64,000 nt of DNA, taken from positions 62,001 to 126,000 of the forward strand of contig JAJEKB010021317.1 in NCBI GenBank assembly GCA_022393335.1, in the 5' to 3' direction. The DNA comes from Macrotrachela quadricornifera. Its lineage: Eukaryota; Rotifera; Eurotatoria; Philodinida; Philodinidae. Below are positions 34,331-47,239 of this stretch, piece by piece. The translations under genes and the position numbers were made by a program. The notes beneath the pieces are model-generated. The model was not told the DNA's origin. It ran no database searches and saw only the letters and a list, made by a program, of their open reading frames with translations. Numbering within the stretch: the stretch's first letter is position 1; each line of letters opens with the position of its first letter.

Positions 34331-37010
34331 TAAGTTTGATGTTTAATATTAAGTCGACTGTAGTATTGAGATTTCAAGTTGAATCTAAGTGTGCTGATAT
34401 ATCCGTGTAATCCTGCAATAATTTTCCATTATCTTCTCTCTATTATTTCTTTCTATATACATTTCTATCTCTCTCCCATACAAACGTGTGCTCAATGTCA
34501 AATAGTCATATTCTGGATATGTGAAGTATCTAATAAACATCATTACGCAAGACAGCGGCAAGCTACTCTATCCACTTTGTTATTCCATTATCTCACTCCT
34601 TATTTTATTGTTAAAACTGCTTTAAATAATATTCTTGTTCCTCCTAATTGAATATCGAAAATTCAGGAACTTCTTATAAGTACAGTAGTAACGGTTTTTA
34701 TTGATTTCATGTGATTTCCGATGTTGACATCAGTTTGTTCTCGATTGTGAGAACCTATAAGAATAACCTATATACGACAATGATTTTTTGAGGGCAACTC
34801 TGAAATATCGCCTCGATTGAGTTATGTCATCCGATAAATTGATTTTTGTGCTGCATGAAGGCATATTTTATATCGACTGTCTACTTGTCAAATTTTCCGA
34901 TATTATCTATCTTTTAACATGAATGAATTCAATTGCCTTCTGAATTGACGTAAGAAAAGCTGTGAATGATATTATATTGTCTAGACGCCCGTTAAATATG
35001 TCGTCATGACGTTGTCATTGTCACTTACATTTACTATCGTTTCTTTTTACTCGATTTTCTATCTTTGGGACTAGTCTGGATGGAACAGATGGACAATGGG
35101 ACCATACACTATGGGTTTTAGAGAAGTATCTGTCTAGTCTAGTCGTAGATAGAGGACGTGTCTTGTCATATTAAGTAGTTATGACGTGTATACTAGACAA
35201 TTCAGACTAGACCTGTTGAATCACATAGGGCATAACTGACTAGATATGTAGCCCATCCTTCATATTTTTTGCTCACCTAGGAGATCACTTTCATTAGAAA
35301 ATTGAAAGAGCACTAATTGGTAACACCGTCTAAAAAAATAATACGCAGTAACAATATAAATAGATTTCTTTTTGGTGCAGATAATTACACAATAGCTCTT
35401 ACTTTGAGAAGCTGCTGTGAAAGAACCGATCTGCTTATTTGAAAGTTACGTATATTTATTAAAGTCTTCGTTAATCGTGCTGAGAATAAAATAAGTTTTT
35501 ACTAGTGCTAAATAAATTCTTTAGTCAAAACCTACAAAACAAACTATCCAGTGCTTTAAGGCACGATATGCGCCTTCGATTTGTTATCTATCATGTGGAT
35601 CAAATAAATATTCCAAAACTATGAAGTGCTTATATCAGAAAGATTAGTGAAGTTATCCGATGAAAAAATTTCAACAGAAAAACATACCTATCGTTCGATT
35701 TTAGAATTCGTGAGAGGATTTACTAACTCATAAAGTTTACTTCTTATCGAAATAAAAAGGCCGCAAGTGTTTTCTCTTATTGTCTATAATTGTTCAAAAG
35801 TACCATGGATTAATTTTTTATTGAATTCCGTGTTCATTCTTGTTCTGAACAAGAAAAATGAGATGGATACTTATCGTATTGTTTGCCTTTCTCACTTCCC
35901 GTTCATAATGATCTCAATCGGTTATAGAATGAGATTTTTTAATATCATTCCCCCCCCCCCCCCCTCTCACTTAATACTACTAATGATTCTTGAATACAGC
36001 CAAATCATTCTCAGTATTCGAACGCTAGACTGATGCCAGAGAAGTTGATATTTAATTTCACTGAGTGCCAGGTTTTAAATATCGTTAGACACTTACGCAC
36101 GTATCAAATGAGTCTTGATTTGAGCAGAATAAAGGTTCAGAGATATCAAACGAAGCATCTTCAATGCTCTAAAATGATATTCACTATTTCGGACAAAAGT
36201 TCTCTTTGAACAGCGATATCACACGGGACTTTTGTGAGCACAATGATGGAATTTATAATCCATGTGGAGATTTCACTAATAAATCATTTGTTCAGAGAAA
36301 TTTATTTGAAAAGCAAGAAGTACTTAGTGCTCCATCAAAAAAGTTCCTCGTGGTTCCAAACTAGATCAGTATACTCTTTCTCGTAGAGAATAATCTAGCA
36401 AGAATAAAGTGTTTGTTTATTTGTGTATCCGTACTCCACTGATTGGTTCAAGAACAAGGTGAAAGTAGGAGGGATTATTTTCCATAAGACTGGAGCGAAG
36501 GGCAATCGAGGGTGGAAAGTTCAAATCTGAGATTAGTTTTAATAGATTGTTGATCAATAATTAATTAATTATTAACCAACCATCAATTAGTAACATTTTC
36601 TATAAAACTTGGCCAAAACTAATTGTAGGCGAGGAATGAGAATCTGATGGTAGTCATAATTCTCTTTCTCGTAGAAAAGGCTTTGGTATGAAGGAATTGT
36701 TTGCTTGCTTATGTGTTCTCACCCTCAAGATTGATCAGAAAACAGAAAGGATAGCTTTCTGTAAAACTTCACCCAAGGTAATTGAGGTCGAGGAGTTTGA
36801 ATCCGTTATTGATTCTTCAAAGTTTCTTAGTGTGAAGTCTTTTTGCACGGTAAAAGACTTTTTGAAAAAAATTTATATAAAATTTGACCGAAGGTACTAA
36901 TTTACTGATATTTCAATGGCATCATTCCTGCGAGAAAGACCTGAGCAAGTCTTCGGACTAGCGTTACTTGTTTGTAAATTCTGAATACTAAGTGACTAAT
37001 AATTTTTCTT
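34331..37010. other. Gene-poor stretch
   Basis: No supported gene was seen. A run of about 15 C occurs at 35950-35964. TCTTTCTCGTAGA recurs at about 36376 and 36664, each followed by a TGTTTGYTTrYTTrTGT stretch, possibly ends of one repeat. Confidence 0.4.
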
Positions 37011-37055
37011 TTGAACAGTTTAGAACACTCCAATATAATCAGTGGTGCAACATCA

Positions 37056-37301
37056 ATGAGTGAAACATCCGGTTATCCTTCTTCTTCTTCTGGTGCTGTT
37101 CCTCGTCCTCCTTATCCTGGTTTTCCTGGTTTTACTTTTTTTCCTGGTGGTCCTGTTCCTCGTCCTCGTACTGGTAATCCTCCTTGTCCTACTTGTCATT
37201 CTGTTGATAATGTTACTGGTATTGATCCTGCTGCTCCTGTTCGTCAAGTTTCGCCTGCTCCCAATTATGTCTGTTATGATTGTGAGCTTCTTTTTCGTTG
37301 A
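37056..37301 (+). CDS. Small Pro/Gly-rich protein with a CxxC..CxxC zinc ribbon (81 aa)
   Basis: The frame begins ATG at 37056, inside an exon that may start at an acceptor (TTTTTCTTTTGAACAG, ending 37018), and ends TGA at 37301. The first half is Ser then Pro/Gly/Phe-rich (VPRPPYPGFPGFTFFPGG, PVPRPR). The second half has two Cys pairs, CPTC and CYDC, about 30 residues apart, which could bind one zinc ion. Codons are strongly T-ending (CCT, GGT, CGT), as in real low-complexity coding sequence. Pro-rich leader plus C-terminal zinc ribbon recalls LITAF-like or other small membrane-trafficking adaptors only in outline. The family is not assigned. An upstream 5' exon is likely. Confidence 0.65.
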   Translation: MSETSGYPSSSSGAVPRPPYPGFPGFTFFPGGPVPRPRTGNPPCPTCHSVDNVTGIDPAAPVRQVSPAPNYVCYDCELLFR

Positions 37302-38925
37302 TCGTCGGCTTAAAGCGAACGTAATTGTTTGTAGATCATATTAACGATTCAATGATAAACCTTATTTGAACACTATTTCCTCCATTTCTATCTTTTTTCT
37401 GAGATTAAGCCAGTTGACGAAACTCTGCTTCTCCTCATTATTGCTATTCTAAATTTTTGATGCATTGAAATAATCTGAATACATATCCTTCTTTGAAAAT
37501 ACATGCTGTGTCTACTCATGAAGTACAAAGATAATGCTGCGGCTTGATAAGTCGGTTCAGCTTTTGAATGCGGCTTGAATTCCAAAATGCACAAACGTTA
37601 GTCAAAATGTTTTCGAGATCTATATTAAAATTTTGTGTGAGTAGTAAGTTATTCTTTGACGTAAGATATAACCGTTCACTACACTTTCTCAAAGATAGGT
37701 TTTTTTAAAAAAATCGAAAAAAAAGATTTTTTTAAAAATAAAAAAGTAATAATTAATTTTTTGAACTTTGTTAGCCAGTTTCTGTCAAGTTTATACCTGA
37801 CTTCATCAAAAAGTCCATAAAACTTAATTACAAAAAACCAATTTACATACAAATTACTTTCATCGGGTCTAAAGGACCTATATGCGAGAACAACAATAAA
37901 TATAGAATGAAAGAGCTGAAAAACCCACTACTCATTAACAAGAGAATGATGCAGCAGGAAGACATTGCACTAGAAAACTAGGTAGGAGAACGACGCGTCA
38001 AGTCATTGAGCCGAGTAACGTCGCACTAAAAACGAAAGCCAGTCGAATCAGCAGAAGAACGAAGCACCAGGTAATGTTGTGCATGTGGATGGTTGCTACC
38101 ATTTATTTGTTCATCTGATCACGTTGTCGTTGACGTTGCTGTTATTGGATGGGTATTCTACCACATTCTTTTGTGGTAAAAATACTCTCTTATTATCTCT
38201 ATAGAAATATCTCAAGGCACTTGTTGCTTAGTTTTTAAAGCGAATTGATCTGGTTTCTTATTTATCAAGTAATCTTGAAGATTGCTCAATTTCTTAGAAC
38301 CTACAATTGATTTCATCCTACAAATGTCTGTGTCTAAAAAACAATCGTCCCATAATTCATGAGAGCGAATGGGAAAATCATTCATTCCTTTAGAATAGGA
38401 AAAATGACAAAATAGATTGATTTCGAAATCTAGTTCAGCCTTCTTTGTAGCATGATTTTTTAGTGTTTAGCAAGATTTTCCTTATTTCAAGGTAATTCTT
38501 ACTATTTGGTGTTACACATCGAAATGCTCGTAGAACTCTTTTGAATTGTTTAAGCGCCCCGCCCTCTTATAAACGTCAATTTTTCAAAAAAATCGATATT
38601 GAGTTTTTTTCATAGAAAGATGCGCCAGAACTTCTGCTTTCAGAATATGTATGGGTTTTCAAAAAAAGAACGGATTTTCATAAGCTTATCGAAAAATTGT
38701 GCATCACACTATCATGAGTTTCAACAAATCTTTTTATGATTTAAAAAAAATTTTGAAGGTGGGTGTGAGGGGGCTTGAGAGTGAGGGTGAGTTTGAAAAT
38801 ATATTTGTGAGAGTTCAAAAATTAGCAATCATTTGTATCTGTCCACCATGTACATAAAAACTATATAGATGTATCCACAGCGATATGTCTCGGTAAGCAC
38901 GAGCGACTTACTAAGAAAGATCATC
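37302..38925. other. Gene-free stretch
   Basis: No supported gene was seen. The sequence around 37880-38160 is less AT-rich but has no open frame. Confidence 0.4.
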
Positions 38926-38996
38926 GAATCAAAGCAGGAATCGAACCTACATCTTCCGATAACCGGTCGGCTGTTCTATCATTAAGCTATCTGATT
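38926..38996 (-). tRNA. tRNA-like sequence (probably pseudogene or tRNA-derived repeat)
   Basis: The minus strand gives 71 nt with a 7-bp acceptor stem AATCAGA/TTTGATT (one G-T pair) and an A box TAGCTTAATGATAGAAC. The anticodon stem is CCGA/TCGG, and the T arm is GTAGG-TTCGATT-CCTGC. The anticodon loop reads CCGGTTA, so the base before the anticodon is C rather than the near-universal T. The formal anticodon would be GGT (Thr). D-stem pairing is poor. Confidence 0.45.
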
Positions 38997-40411
38997 TTTT
39001 CTGCTGTTTCTATTTGCGCAACATATAGATATAAGAGAGATATTTTGTGGTCAGAAATTGCCGATGTTAAGTGTTTGTACAGTTAAGTAGATTTCATGGA
39101 ATTCTAGGCTTAATGTTTGATTTTTTAGGTGTCTACGCGATAGCGTAATATTTTAGTTTATTATTCCGTTCGGTAGTGTGTAGAAGCAAGAATGGGGGTG
39201 CAAAGAATGTTTTTGGGATCGGAGAAGGAATCAAAGCTTCTGTAGTGCTGATTTTGAGTCCGTAAGTAAAATACTGTATTTCTATACGAGATGGCTTTTG
39301 TCCCAGCGATTTCGACTTTGCTCAAGAATCTGATCAGATGGTTTTTTCCTGAAATGTTTCCGTGGCTATTAATTTTCTTACGTAGTAATAATATTCTTTG
39401 ATGTTTGTATTTCACGAAGTGGGATGCGGTTCAGGTTAGGGGTACCATGAATGGTTTTCGTCGATTTTTGCTTTTAATTGGGATCGTTTTTCTAGCTTTT
39501 TTGCTGATTTCTACAGTATTAGAGTAAACTAAACGGTCAAATAGGTTTTGTTAAGTAAAATAGGAAGTGCTGAACGGAAGAATGATGACCATTAGAGAAA
39601 AGTAAGAGTAATAGGTAGATTATCTCCTTTGGTCCTAAACTAGTCAGCTATTTTCAGCCATCAACATGTCTTGTCTTTACCTGTAAGAAAATCTTACTGA
39701 TATTTGAAATCCACAAAGTTTGCCATAATCTTTTCACTTTGTGCCTGATCAATTTTTATCTCTAACATCGTTCATAAATAAATGTAAAAGAGAAAGATAA
39801 CGATACACAGTTTTTTATTAAAAAAATTAACGGAGATGAATAACAGTTTTTTTCGTATTTCTATAGTGTTCTAAAACTGCAATATATTGAAGACCATGTT
39901 CTTCATTGAATTTTTCTGGATCGATGAAAATTGGCCGACATAAGAATGGTAAAAATACCTATAAAAATAGGTAATGCTTACAATGGAGGTGTTTGTATTG
40001 TAAGTTGAAAAGACCAGATAGTTTTGCATCAAAAGAAAGCTCTCACCGCCAAACTTACAAGGTTAAAATATTAGCGGCCGTTGGCTTGATTAGAGAGGGA
40101 TATTCGATTTTTATGGTACTCACGAGTAGGATATATACGTATTTTAGGATTATTTGCATTCATTTTTTTATACAATCACCTTAGTATTTCAATAGTAGAC
40201 TTCTAGAATCTTTCTTAAATTTATCAATCGTATCAAGATCACATTACTTTCAATGACTTCTAGAAATTAAATCGCATCACTATAGGAAAGATCAACTAAT
40301 AGTAATCAAAATCTATAAATCACCAATAGTTTCGATTTTATTTCAACTGAAAACGATAGAATACACAATATATTATTTTAACAAATGTACTACTAGTGCA
40401 GATGTAGATCT
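38997..40411. other. Gene-free stretch
   Basis: No supported gene or bounded element was seen on either strand. Confidence 0.4.
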
Positions 40412-41273
40412 TCAATCAGATGATAGTAACAAAGAGGTTTTTTTGCACCAAACACACATTAATAGTGTTCGTTCATTACAATTATTAATTGAACAGTATA
40501 GATCGTAGAATTTGAAGCAAACATCTTTTAGTTTTTCAATCTGTCCAATTGTTTCATTTGTTAATCGAGCCTGTATAAATCCGTTCTTAATGAGATTTTT
40601 AAATTGTGGAGCTGATAATTGTTTATGAATAACAGAATGCATGTTGATGAAGCACTGGCAATCACTTAAAGTTATTTTTGTTTGATTGATATGAGTATAA
40701 TGTTCGGTTTTTTCATGAACAAATCGCTATGAACGAAACGAAGAAAGATCTTGTGGTTGAATATAACCAGTGGATCCTTCGGGAAAGATCAATAGTTGAC
40801 TGTCTTGATTAGGAAATACTGCTCTAAATTTTGTTAGATCAGCTTGCGTTTTCCAAGAATCAAGGAAGAGAAGGAATTTTCTACCAACAAAAGGACGTAG
40901 AACTTCATTTAAAAAAGCACGATGTTTTTCTCCACTGCTTTTTCCTGACTTCGAAGTTCTTACTACAACATTTGATGGTACCAATAATTCTTTTTGCACT
41001 CTCTTACCAAATTCATTTTCTTTTTCTTGAAGAATAAGCAGAAATTTGTCTAATAAATGGGCACCGGCTGATGTAACTAGTTGAACTGTGTAAGAATGTG
41101 TTGTATTATATTTCTTTTCAACAGCTATTTCTGTCGTTTTTTCTCCAGTAAAAGAAAGAATTCTTGGAGAAACGTATTCCTGTTGAAATGAACAATGATC
41201 GCTGTTGATAATTTGATGAGAAGAATACTTTGATATTAAACTTCTTTTACTTTCGATCCAATTTTGAGCATCT
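40412..41273 (-). pseudogene. DDE-type transposase relic
   Basis: One minus-strand frame runs from about 41273 (after TTATTTATTTCAG) to a stop at 40412, broken only by an in-frame TAG at 40727. Readable parts include SYTVQLVTSAGAHLLDKF, GRKFLLFLDSWKTQADL and FPEGSTGYIQPQDL. The LDSW.....D and TTG.IQP.D pattern is typical of the catalytic core of eukaryotic DDE transposases. The first catalytic Asp and the N-terminal DNA-binding domain are missing or upstream in other exons. The superfamily cannot be fixed by eye. It is probably inactive. Confidence 0.65.
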
Positions 41274-42087
41274 GAAATAAATAAATAAATAGATATATCA
41301 GCTTGTACGTGTAACGTGTCACTTCAATGGCGTGAGTTTGAAATCAATATTGTGAGAAACCATTATCACCATATTGTAGAGAATAGTCGAAAATATATAG
41401 AAACTCCTTTTGAAACATAGGTTGTCGCAGAAAATCGTGAACGGCAACTGGCAACAGAGATGTCAGTAAAAGATGGTGATAGAAGCGCATATATAGTCTG
41501 CTGGTTATTTGTATCCGTACGTCGAGACAACTTCATGGATGCGAAGTTGATTATTATCAGAGAACTCTGTGTTGTTAGAAGTATCTTTGTGTTAAACAAT
41601 TTATTCTTTATAGCTTGTTATCTTTCTCAGTATCGTTCTACAAAACTTGGATATTTATGGCGTCATCGCGTTACGAAAAATCATGTATTTTTTTCTTGGG
41701 CATTTGGTATTATTATTTTTTTTATAAAATCTAGGCGCATAAAGCTCATTTCTTGTGGGCTATTCGATGCAGAATATTTTACTCCAAAATCATTTTTCAT
41801 TCGAATATTACAGCGTAACGCGATGACGATCTTTCAACTTTTCGTCTTCCTTTCATTTAATAGAAAACTACTTTCGACAAATGGTATAGCATTCACAGGG
41901 TCAGGATTTCTTTGCTATTAAATTCTATAATGAGTAACTAATAAATCAACAAAAGAATAGGATTGATTGACCTATCTAATAATGCATAATTTAAAAAAAA
42001 TATGGATTCAATTCAATTATCATTTCGATTTACACTAATCAGGTTATATTCTAAGTGTAATTGAAACTCTATACTCTATGAAATGAT
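41274..42087. other. Stretch without a supported gene
   Basis: It contains a plus-strand open frame at 41460-41921 with hydrophobic, unstructured composition that I do not accept as a gene. Confidence 0.4.
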
Positions 42088-43037
42088 CAGCACCCGCGAA
42101 AGTGGGGGGGGGGTGTAGGGGGGTGTGCACTCCCCCAAAAATTAAAAATTATTTATTATTAGACACCAAAATGGATAATATTTTTTTGAATCTACAAAGT
42201 ATCTCACAGGGACATTCTCAAAAACATCTTTCAGATATGTTCTTAATGGAAATGGGAGTTAGGGAATGATCTTTCTATAATAATAATCGGCGATTATCGT
42301 TGAGATATCGGTCGAAAGCATGAAGTTCTACGGCAAGTTGAAGAAATCAGCTGTTTTTTTACTTAAAATTCTGGCATAAACAATGTTTTTTGCTACAAAA
42401 TTTTGAAATATTAGAATTTTTCCCTTCATAAAGAAGTAGCCACATGGGCATACTCGTATTGAAAATAACTCTGATCTTTTTGTTTTCATGGTATACTTTA
42501 CTGCATCCTACCTTCTGAACACCTTTATTTATGTGCAGTCGTCGCTAGTGTGGTCGCCTTCCGAAGCGAAATGACTAAGAGTTATAGCAACACTTTTTAC
42601 TTTCGAGAAAAATAAAAAAAAGAAAAGTCTTTCATGAGTCTGATATGAGAAAAGTTTTCGCTTCGCGAAAAATAACATCTGCGTAACCGCAGTCAATCCA
42701 TAAAAACTTCTAACTTTAGTCCATTTTTCCTTCGAACCAGCCTAGTCGAGAAGAATCGTTGCCAAAATGGCTGCCTTCGACGGTAGAAGTATTGAGGAAG
42801 TTTCTTACGTCATATACTGGTTGTTTTGTTGAGAATTTGCCAGATACAGTCGAATTTTCTAAGAAAGTTACAAAAAGTCTTTGCTTTGCGGAAAATATTG
42901 CATTTCAAGTTGTACGATAAAGACTAATACTAAGTCTGATGCGTAAAAAAAAATTTTGCTTTCTTCAATCAGACTACCTCAGGAGTCTTGCACCCACCCA
43001 CCCCTCCCCCAAACCTGGGACCCTCGCGCGGGGCCTG
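42088..43037. mobile_element. DNA element with G-rich inverted ends (about 950 bp)
   Basis: The left end CAGCACCCGCGAAAGTGGGG and right end (complement) CAGGCCCCGCGCGAGGGTCC are similar and both run into G-rich tracts. The CAG start hints at hAT. No 8-bp duplication and no coding region were seen. Confidence 0.5.
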
Positions 43038-44005
43038 TGAAACAGTAGTGATGACTTGATGAGAGGAGATGAACCTAGTTGTTTATCATATACTTTATCT
43101 GAATTATAACCGGTCTACTTATAGGTCGAAGCGATGAACAAATACATGAGTACAGAGAAGAGATGGATATCATGAAACAAATAGAAAGTGATTACAAATT
43201 CCTGGAAAAGATAATACCAACACATTGAATGAATATCCAAGAGGTAGGGAGATGACAAATATAGTGAGGGATCAACTGTTGGAGCACCCTCAATTAGGCA
43301 TGATCTAAGTCCAAACGGTTTGGGCTTTGATTACAATTTTTTATTTATTTTCATATAGAATTAACGTATGGAAGTAACAATTTGAAGCCCTACCGTTCTC
43401 AAACGTCGGTGGATATTCCTATGGCAGCTTCAGAAACCGTGACAGATACCTTAGTATTACCGCACTCTTTTTGTCAGAGATGCGTAGATGTCATAATACC
43501 GTTACACCGGGTAACAGCACTCAAACGTCAAATACCCAAAGAAGTAGTCAAATGAATTATTTCATAAGATGATGGTCTTATTATCCAAGTTATGCTAGGG
43601 TGTTCCTAAAAAGTTGAGGAATTTGAGTAGATTTGGTATAATGCATCGCTACCATAACAAGTAAAAGGGCATATTCAATAGTATTTTTTATCACTATTTT
43701 CATCACCTGTTGTAGTTTTAACTTGAAACACCAGTCGTTACCGGGACCACCTTTTTATTCCTTTCCTTCAATAAGTCTCTGATTTGGTATAAAGACATGT
43801 AACTTGACATAATTTAACACAGTATCATAATTAACTGGGCTTTCAGCATATTTGTTCACTAAGCAATAAAGATTTTCAGAGACAAAGATGGTTTGAGAGG
43901 AAAATCTTGTTCGAAGAGTTACTGAGCTAGATTGTATTTAATAAAGTATTAATTCACACAAAAGATTGTTAATGGGAGATTTTTCGCGCGAGTGTTCACT
44001 TTACG
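43038..44005. other. Gene-free stretch
   Basis: No supported gene was seen. Confidence 0.4.
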
Positions 44006-44235
44006 TGAAAAAGACGGCACAGGCATCGTCGAAATTCAAGGTGTCACAGAATAGAAATGAAGTGGAAAAGAAAGACGGTAGGTATCATCGCAGGTGAGGG
44101 TGCCACAGAACGCAAAATCAGTGAAAACGAAGGCGCTAAGCAACATGGTCAGTGAAGGTGTCGCTGGATCGAAAAACAGTGAGAAATCTTCACGCAATGA
44201 CGCTTTCCAGGTAAGAGTATCATCGAACAACAATT
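44006..44235. repeat. Minisatellite, about four units of 55-60 bp
   Basis: Units carry GTGAAAAnGACGGC...ATCGTC...AAGGTGTCACAGAA and relatives (GTGAGGGTGCCACAGAACGC, GTGAAGGTGTCGCTGGATCG). The open frames on both strands here arise from the repeat. Confidence 0.55.
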
Positions 44236-45027
44236 CTTATTCGAAAAGAAAAGAGGAGATGCCGGCGTATGTCAAAAACGATAAAAGAGGAAGACTCTGA
44301 AGTAACAACATACGTCTTCGGTGATGTCTGAAATGATTTTGTAAAACGGAAGTAGAATGTACTAACTATCGCATACCTTCATGCGGCACCAATTCTAATT
44401 AATCTAAGCGCAGTCTCTTGAATACGATCAGCTTTTCCTGTTCACTTTTCATTCAAACATATGCGATAGAAGTTAGCTGACAAACTTCAACCTCACTCAA
44501 GCATTATTCAATGTACTTGGCCAGAGAAAGCAAAACTGCCACGAGAAAAGAGTCAAAGTTTTCCTTGGAATATCCTTTTCGACAGTTTCTCTCATGTATC
44601 CTGACATCCTTTTCCCCTTCAAGTACACTTATTACAATAGTACACGTACATCCATATAATTTGATTCTTTCTGCTTATGCGCAAGAACAATATACAAACA
44701 CCTTCATTTATACAATAAATATTACACAAAATTTATTTTGAAGCGCTTCTAGCATCACAATAGCCACTCTTATTATTTCCTATGTATTTCAAATTGTTTT
44801 TTATTTGTCTTTCTTTGATATATAGCCAGTCAACTGTTTTTTGTTTGTATGAAAAGTTCAAGAGTAAATGTAGAAGCAGACTCTCGCGATATAAGTAAAC
44901 ATTACTAATTTGATTGAAATACTATCAGAATGAGTTAAAAACAAACATGTCAAAGTAATGCATTCAAATTAATGAATGAAAAAAAAATATAAGAATCACT
45001 TCTGCCATTGTTGATAATATATATATT
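44236..45027. other. Gene-free stretch
   Basis: No supported gene was seen. Confidence 0.4.
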
Positions 45028-45360
45028 GGGCGTGTTCAACCATAGGGTACCCTATTAATGTTTTTTATCTATCGTAAGGATAAGACATACTATTATTCGG
45101 GTCATATGATAGAGGATCATAGATAACGCTGAATTGGCCCAAACAACACTATGCTTTATCCTTACAATAGTAGAGAAAAGTCGCCATCTTATCATGTGAG
45201 GTGGTAGCTTATCTCTACTATTTTAAGGATAAAGCATAGTGTTGTTTGGACCAATTCAGGGTTATCTATGACCCTCTATCATATGACTCGAATAATAGTT
45301 TTTTTTATTCTTACGATAGATAAAAAACATTAATGGGGTAACCTATGCTTAAGCACGCTC
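45028..45360. mobile_element. Palindromic MITE with GGGCGTGTT ends
   Basis: The arms of about 160 bp pair almost throughout. The left begins GGGCGTGTTCAACCATAGGG; the right, on the other strand, begins GAGCGTGCTTAAGCATAGGT. Inside, AAACAACACTATGCTTTATC appears in both orientations. It is flanked by (AT)n, so a short target duplication cannot be read. Ends of this style occur in PIF/Harbinger-like MITEs, but this is not proven. Confidence 0.8.
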
Positions 45361-45548
45361 ATATATATATCTTTACAATGATATGTTCAACAATTTGAAA
45401 ACAATATAAAATGATTATCTATCTCTGTTTGTTTTCTGAAATGTAAATCATTTTGAAAAAAAACACAGCAGATCGCACATGGTTTTGTTTCATAATAGAT
45501 CATTGAAATATTACAAAGAGTATGATAGAAATAATGATGAAAAATCAA

Positions 45549-46001
45549 TTACACTTCATCATCAAAATATATATTGGGTGAAAGTAATCGTTTGAAACAT
45601 GAGTCAGTTTTTGATTTTTCATGAAAAGTGATAACAATGATTGTTAATGGCAACGAGTGAGGAGGAGAAGCAGAAGAAGGAAATTGAGAATCAGTCGAGA
45701 TCATTGTAGATGTAAGTGAAGTTGTTGATAAATAATATTCTTCGTTTAATATTTTAAGACTTTGTTGTAATGTATCAGAAAAAATTTCAGTAAAAAGCAA
45801 TTTTGTATCCTCAGGTTCATGCGTTATTTTATATGTTATCATTAACAATATTTCATCAGCGATTGATAAAACAAAAGTAATCCAAGCTATTATAGTTGAA
45901 TAACCAGTTTGGATATCAATGCTTGATAGAAATTGATTAATATCTAATCTTGTATTGTGCGATAATTTATTAATTGTACTTAATTTATAATCTGTTTTCA
46001 T
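45549..46001 (-). CDS. Unassigned protein or terminal exon (150 aa)
   Basis: The open frame from ATG 46001 to TAA at 45549 has codon use like the other genes here. It contains one hydrophobic stretch (STIIAWITFVLSIADEILLM), an acidic helix-prone part (EPEDTKLLFTEIFSDTLQQS) and a Ser/Thr/Pro-rich tail. It could be a single-exon membrane protein or the last exon of a gene whose upstream exon lies around 46061-46315. No family is recognised. Confidence 0.4.
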   Translation of the reverse strand: MKTDYKLSTINKLSHNTRLDINQFLSSIDIQTGYSTIIAWITFVLSIADEILLMITYKITHEPEDTKLLFTEIFSDTLQQSLKILNEEYYLSTTSLTSTMISTDSQFPSSASPPHSLPLTIIVITFHEKSKTDSCFKRLLSPNIYFDDEV

Positions 46002-47069
46002 AGATAGCTACTAAATGTTCAATTGATTCATATTCTAAATTGTTTAATATAATTATTAAATTAATTATAATAAATAATTAATAATAATAATACATATAAA
46101 AAATTTATTGCAAATATTCTAAGCACATGGCAAGTTTTTATATGTGAAAGGTAATGGCAATCACATGACAATATTGATTCTGTATTAAAATGTGAATTTG
46201 ATGATGTATCAAATGTTGCAAGAAGATAATTTCTATTAATATCAGTTTTTTTCACTTGCCGCCTTTCAATAAAAACGATGATATTATAAACTATGACTTT
46301 CATTAAATTGGTCATCTTGATAAGATAGTAAAAACTTTTTTTTGTACATTTTTTTGTCTTGTTTATTTAGAATAATATTGAAATTTTCTTTTCATTCATT
46401 TGGAAATTTTGATGATTTATTTAAAAAATATTCGTGCTGTAGAAATAAACCATAAGAATGATGAATAGAACGATGAACAAAATTGAAATAAACTAAAACT
46501 TCAGTACATTAAGAGCATTGACATATAATGGGTATTTGGAAATATGTCTTTCCAATGTAGTGCAAAAAAAGCCACACAACTCAGTATAATTGTAAGAAAA
46601 ATACTGAGAATAATGCTAATACTGAACTGCTACTTCTTCTATATTTTTCTAACATTTGTATTCGTTGTATTGCAACATAAATCTTTATGACAAGTATCTT
46701 GTTGCAATTTTAATGATAAAAATCTGTATAAAGATATATAATGTGATATGATCATGTCAATTTTTTTATCATATTGAATGAGAAAATTTTTTTTCATTAT
46801 TCGTCAACTTCTGAAATATAAACTATTTAGAATTCAATTATTGGTAAGTGACGAATCTCAAATCGAAGTAATATATGCAATTCATGGAAGTCAATTACAT
46901 AATAAGATATTCTTTTTTTATGTGGACTATTTGCTCTATTGTCAAAAAAAAGTGTGTACATAAATGAAATATTTATTACTTTCAACATAACAAATAAAAG
47001 AAACAGCTACGAAATCAAGTGAATTATAACACCAAGAATAAGATTCACGGCACATACACACATACCACC
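46002..47069. other. Stretch without a firmly supported gene
   Basis: A minus-strand open frame at 46061-46315 may be an exon of the gene at 45549 but shows no domain. Confidence 0.35.
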
Positions 47070-47215
47070 CAGGCACATAGCCAGAAATTTCCTCAGAGGA
47101 GATCACCCTTTAGAAAAACATCTTTTCGGTTGGCAAAATTTGATGGATCCGTATCTCCCTCCAGGTATTTTCCTTTTTTAGAGGGGGATCGATCCACCCC
47201 CTGGATACGTCTATG
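47070..47215. mobile_element. Short MITE related to the 7676-9177 element
   Basis: The left end CAGGCACATAGCCAG and right end (complement) CATAGACGTATCCAGGGGG bound about 146 bp. Both resemble the GGCGTAKCCAGGGG ends at 7676 and 9177. Confidence 0.45.
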
Positions 47216-47239
47216 ACGTCGACATAATTTTCAATCAGC

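Noticed and set aside
34379..34651. 90-residue frame after the possible promoter at 34251
   Set aside because: No ATG start, no domain and no matching acceptor; kept only as a possibility.
34970..35230. Several CTAGAC/GTCTAG words suggesting an inverted-repeat element
   Set aside because: Only 9 bp of the ends match and the inner sequence does not pair, so no element is claimed.
37060..37344. Leu/Val-rich 94-residue frame overlapping the zinc-ribbon gene
   Set aside because: It is the shifted reading of CCT/GGT-rich codons; the other frame has sensible CxxC pairs and codon use.
41460..41921. 153-residue open frame, plus strand
   Set aside because: Hydrophobic, no domain, no splice or start context; composition fits chance in AT-rich DNA.
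44036..44300. Frames on both strands at 44.0-44.3 kb
   Set aside because: They arise from a tandem repeat of about 58 bp.
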